From Deferrisoma camini S3R1 (GTDB lineage Bacteria > Desulfobacterota > Deferrisomatia > Deferrisomatales > Deferrisomataceae), in assembly GCF_000526155.1 (NCBI RefSeq), contig NZ_JAFN01000001.1:144824-208823 (forward strand): a stretch of DNA of 64,000 bases, in the 5' to 3' direction. Position numbers and translations under genes: made by a program. Positions 62,681 to 64,000 of this stretch are shown piece after piece. Positions within the stretch are counted from its first letter, which is position 1; the number at the start of each line of letters is the position of its first letter. A model generated the notes under the pieces. It was not told the DNA's origin. It saw only the letters and a program-made list of their open reading frames with translations, and made no database searches.

Positions 62681-63937
62681 ATGGACCGGACGACCGGGTT
62701 TCTGAACGAAGAGCTCGAGACCCAGAGCTGGGAGGCGCAGCAAGAGGCGCTGTCGCGCCGGTTGCGCGAAACGGTGGCCCACGCCTACGAGCACGCCCCC
62801 TACTGGCGGCGGGTCATGGACGAGGTCGGGGTGTCGCCCGCGGACATCCAGGGGGTGGACGACCTGCCCAAGCTCCCCGTGACCCCCAAGGCCAAGCTCG
62901 TGGAGATCCAGGGCGCCGAGCCGCCGTTCGGGGGACTGCTGGGTATGGCCGTGGAGCGGATGCAGCGGGTGTTCCGGTCGCCCGGCCCGATCTACGACCC
63001 CCAGGGCCCCGGCGAGGGATGGGGCTGGGAGGAGGCCCTGTTCGCCGCGGGGTTCCGACCGGGGGACATCTCCATCAACACGTTCAGCTACCACATGACC
63101 CCGGCCGGCATGATGTTCGACGACGCCCTCCGGAGCCTGGGGTGCCCCGTGGTGCCCACCGGGGTGGGGGAGCGGGAGACCCAGGTGGAGATCATGCAGC
63201 GCCTGGGGGTCAAGGGGTTCGTGGGCATGGCCTCGTTTCTCCTGCAGATCGGCGAGAAGGCTAAGGCGTTGGGCGTGGATCCCCGCCGGGCCCTAGGCCT
63301 GGAGGTGGCGTTCGTCACGGCCGAGCCCCTTCCGGACAGCCTGCGTTCCTCGGTGGAGGAGATGTTCGGGCTGATCCTCCGGCAGGGCTACGGCACGGCC
63401 GACTGCGGGTGTATCGCGTACGAGTGCTTCCACAAGGGCGGCATGCACGTGGTGAACCGGGCCGTGGTGGAGATCGTGGACCCCACCACCGGCCGCCCGG
63501 TGCCCGAGGGGGAGACCGGCGAGGTGGTGGTCACCCTGTTCCACAAGGCCTACCCGCTGCTTCGGTTCGGCACGGGCGACCTCTCCGCCTTCCTGCCGGG
63601 TGGGTGCGAGTGCGGGCGGGCCACGCCCAAGCTCAAGGGGTGGCTGGGCCGCGCGGACCAGCTCGTGAAGGTGAAGGGCATGTTCGTGCACCCGGGCCAG
63701 CTCCAGGCCGTGTTCCGGGAGTTTCCCGAGGTGGAGGGGTTCCGGGCGGTGGTGAGCCGCGAGAACAACCGCGACCGCCTGACCCTGCGGGTGGTGAGCC
63801 GGGAGCGCTCCGAGGGCTTGGCCCAGAAGATCGCCGGCCGGCTGCGGGACGTGCTGCGGATCGGGGCCGAGGTGGAGTGGGTGGACGGGCTGCCCGACGA
63901 CGGAAAGGTCATCGAAGACACCCGCACCTGGGACTGA
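62681..63937 (+). CDS. Phenylacetate-CoA ligase-like (PaaK-type) enzyme
   Basis: The 418-residue adenylate-forming protein shows PaaK-type landmarks: the N-terminal LRETVAHAYEHAPYWRRVMDE, VTAEPLPDSLR, QGYGTADCGCIAYEC, LLRFGTGDLSAFLPGGCECGR and GRADQLVKVKGMFVHPGQ. The usual Ser/Thr/Gly P-loop of the superfamily is replaced by FRSPGPIYDPQG, so it belongs to an atypical subgroup. The substrate is probably a carboxylic acid, not necessarily phenylacetate. ATG 62681 is preceded by CCGGAGG at longer than usual spacing. A MerR-type gene starts 3 nt after its stop. Confidence 0.85.
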   Translation: MDRTTGFLNEELETQSWEAQQEALSRRLRETVAHAYEHAPYWRRVMDEVGVSPADIQGVDDLPKLPVTPKAKLVEIQGAEPPFGGLLGMAVERMQRVFRSPGPIYDPQGPGEGWGWEEALFAAGFRPGDISINTFSYHMTPAGMMFDDALRSLGCPVVPTGVGERETQVEIMQRLGVKGFVGMASFLLQIGEKAKALGVDPRRALGLEVAFVTAEPLPDSLRSSVEEMFGLILRQGYGTADCGCIAYECFHKGGMHVVNRAVVEIVDPTTGRPVPEGETGEVVVTLFHKAYPLLRFGTGDLSAFLPGGCECGRATPKLKGWLGRADQLVKVKGMFVHPGQLQAVFREFPEVEGFRAVVSRENNRDRLTLRVVSRERSEGLAQKIAGRLRDVLRIGAEVEWVDGLPDDGKVIEDTRTWD

Positions 63938-63940
63938 GGC

Positions 63941-64000
63941 ATGGGTCAACCGGCGCGAAACGGCGGCCCCCCGCCCCTCAAGATCGGGGAGTTGGCCCGG
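63941..64000 (+). CDS. MerR-family regulator, first 20 codons only
   Basis: ATG 63941 opens a frame reaching the right edge whose residues 13-20 read LKIGELAR, the start of the MerR DNA-binding domain (usual form: IGELAxxxGV). MerR-type regulators such as LiuR control branched-chain amino acid and acyl-CoA catabolism in many Proteobacteria, which fits the neighbours. Most of the gene lies outside the window. Confidence 0.6.
   Translation, partial: MGQPARNGGPPPLKIGELAR

Overview
The window is very GC-rich DNA (roughly 70% by eye) from a Gram-negative bacterium. Multiheme c-type cytochromes in a porin-cytochrome arrangement, a heme-c chemoreceptor, DUF4388 and DUF6178-type proteins, and two branched-chain-type ABC importers with acyl-CoA metabolism genes all point to an anaerobic, respiratory lineage of Desulfobacterota (the old Deltaproteobacteria). 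A Geobacter- or Deferrisoma-like metal reducer is a reasonable guess, but this is inference. No rRNA, tRNA, CRISPR array, phage or insertion sequence was recognised.

Layout. 1-11452 (minus) holds a three-gene operon: an outer-membrane beta-barrel, a small lipoprotein and a giant exported protein of more than 2,900 residues that runs off the left edge. The lipoprotein and the N-terminus of the giant protein share a domain. Upstream on the same strand is a BTAD/SARP-like regulator (11594-13705). 13857-19679 (minus) is an electron conduit: a beta-barrel porin, a 12-heme lipoprotein cytochrome and an 8-heme secreted cytochrome. The last is interrupted by an in-frame UGA followed by a hairpin that fits a bacterial SECIS, so it is a candidate selenoprotein resembling ExtKL. 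A near-consensus sigma-54 promoter and an upstream palindrome lie ahead of the porin. 20498-29060 (plus) is a tightly overlapping chemosensory operon (DUF4388 protein, CheA, two CheW, two receptors of which one carries two heme-c motifs, CheB) with no CheR or CheY. 29035-30750 (minus) encodes a DUF6178-like protein. 30946-38047 (plus) encodes an active/inactive M16 peptidase pair and a large SNF2 helicase. 38302-39588 encodes a DUF4143-type ATPase.

39634-44681 (minus) is a BMP-type (nucleoside-like) ABC importer. 45312-46894 (minus) is a sirtuin overlapping an iron-sulfur flavoprotein-like reductase. 47059-51964 (minus) is a complete Liv importer, followed upstream by acyl-CoA genes (52101-55028): an HMG-CoA-lyase-like protein without the catalytic Cys, an AUH-like enoyl-CoA hydratase and a bona fide HMG-CoA lyase. 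55366-62364 (plus) is a second Liv-type importer with an acyl-CoA synthetase embedded in it. It is followed by a PaaK-like ligase and the first 20 codons of a MerR-type regulator at the right edge. The right half therefore looks devoted to uptake, CoA activation and oxidation of branched-chain amino acids or related carboxylic acids.

The intergenic DNA is unusual. It is full of degenerate tandem repeats with 7- or 8-bp periods, often ending exactly at stop codons. It also carries at least three families of dispersed GC-rich or hairpin elements, one copy of which seems to form part of a cytochrome reading frame.
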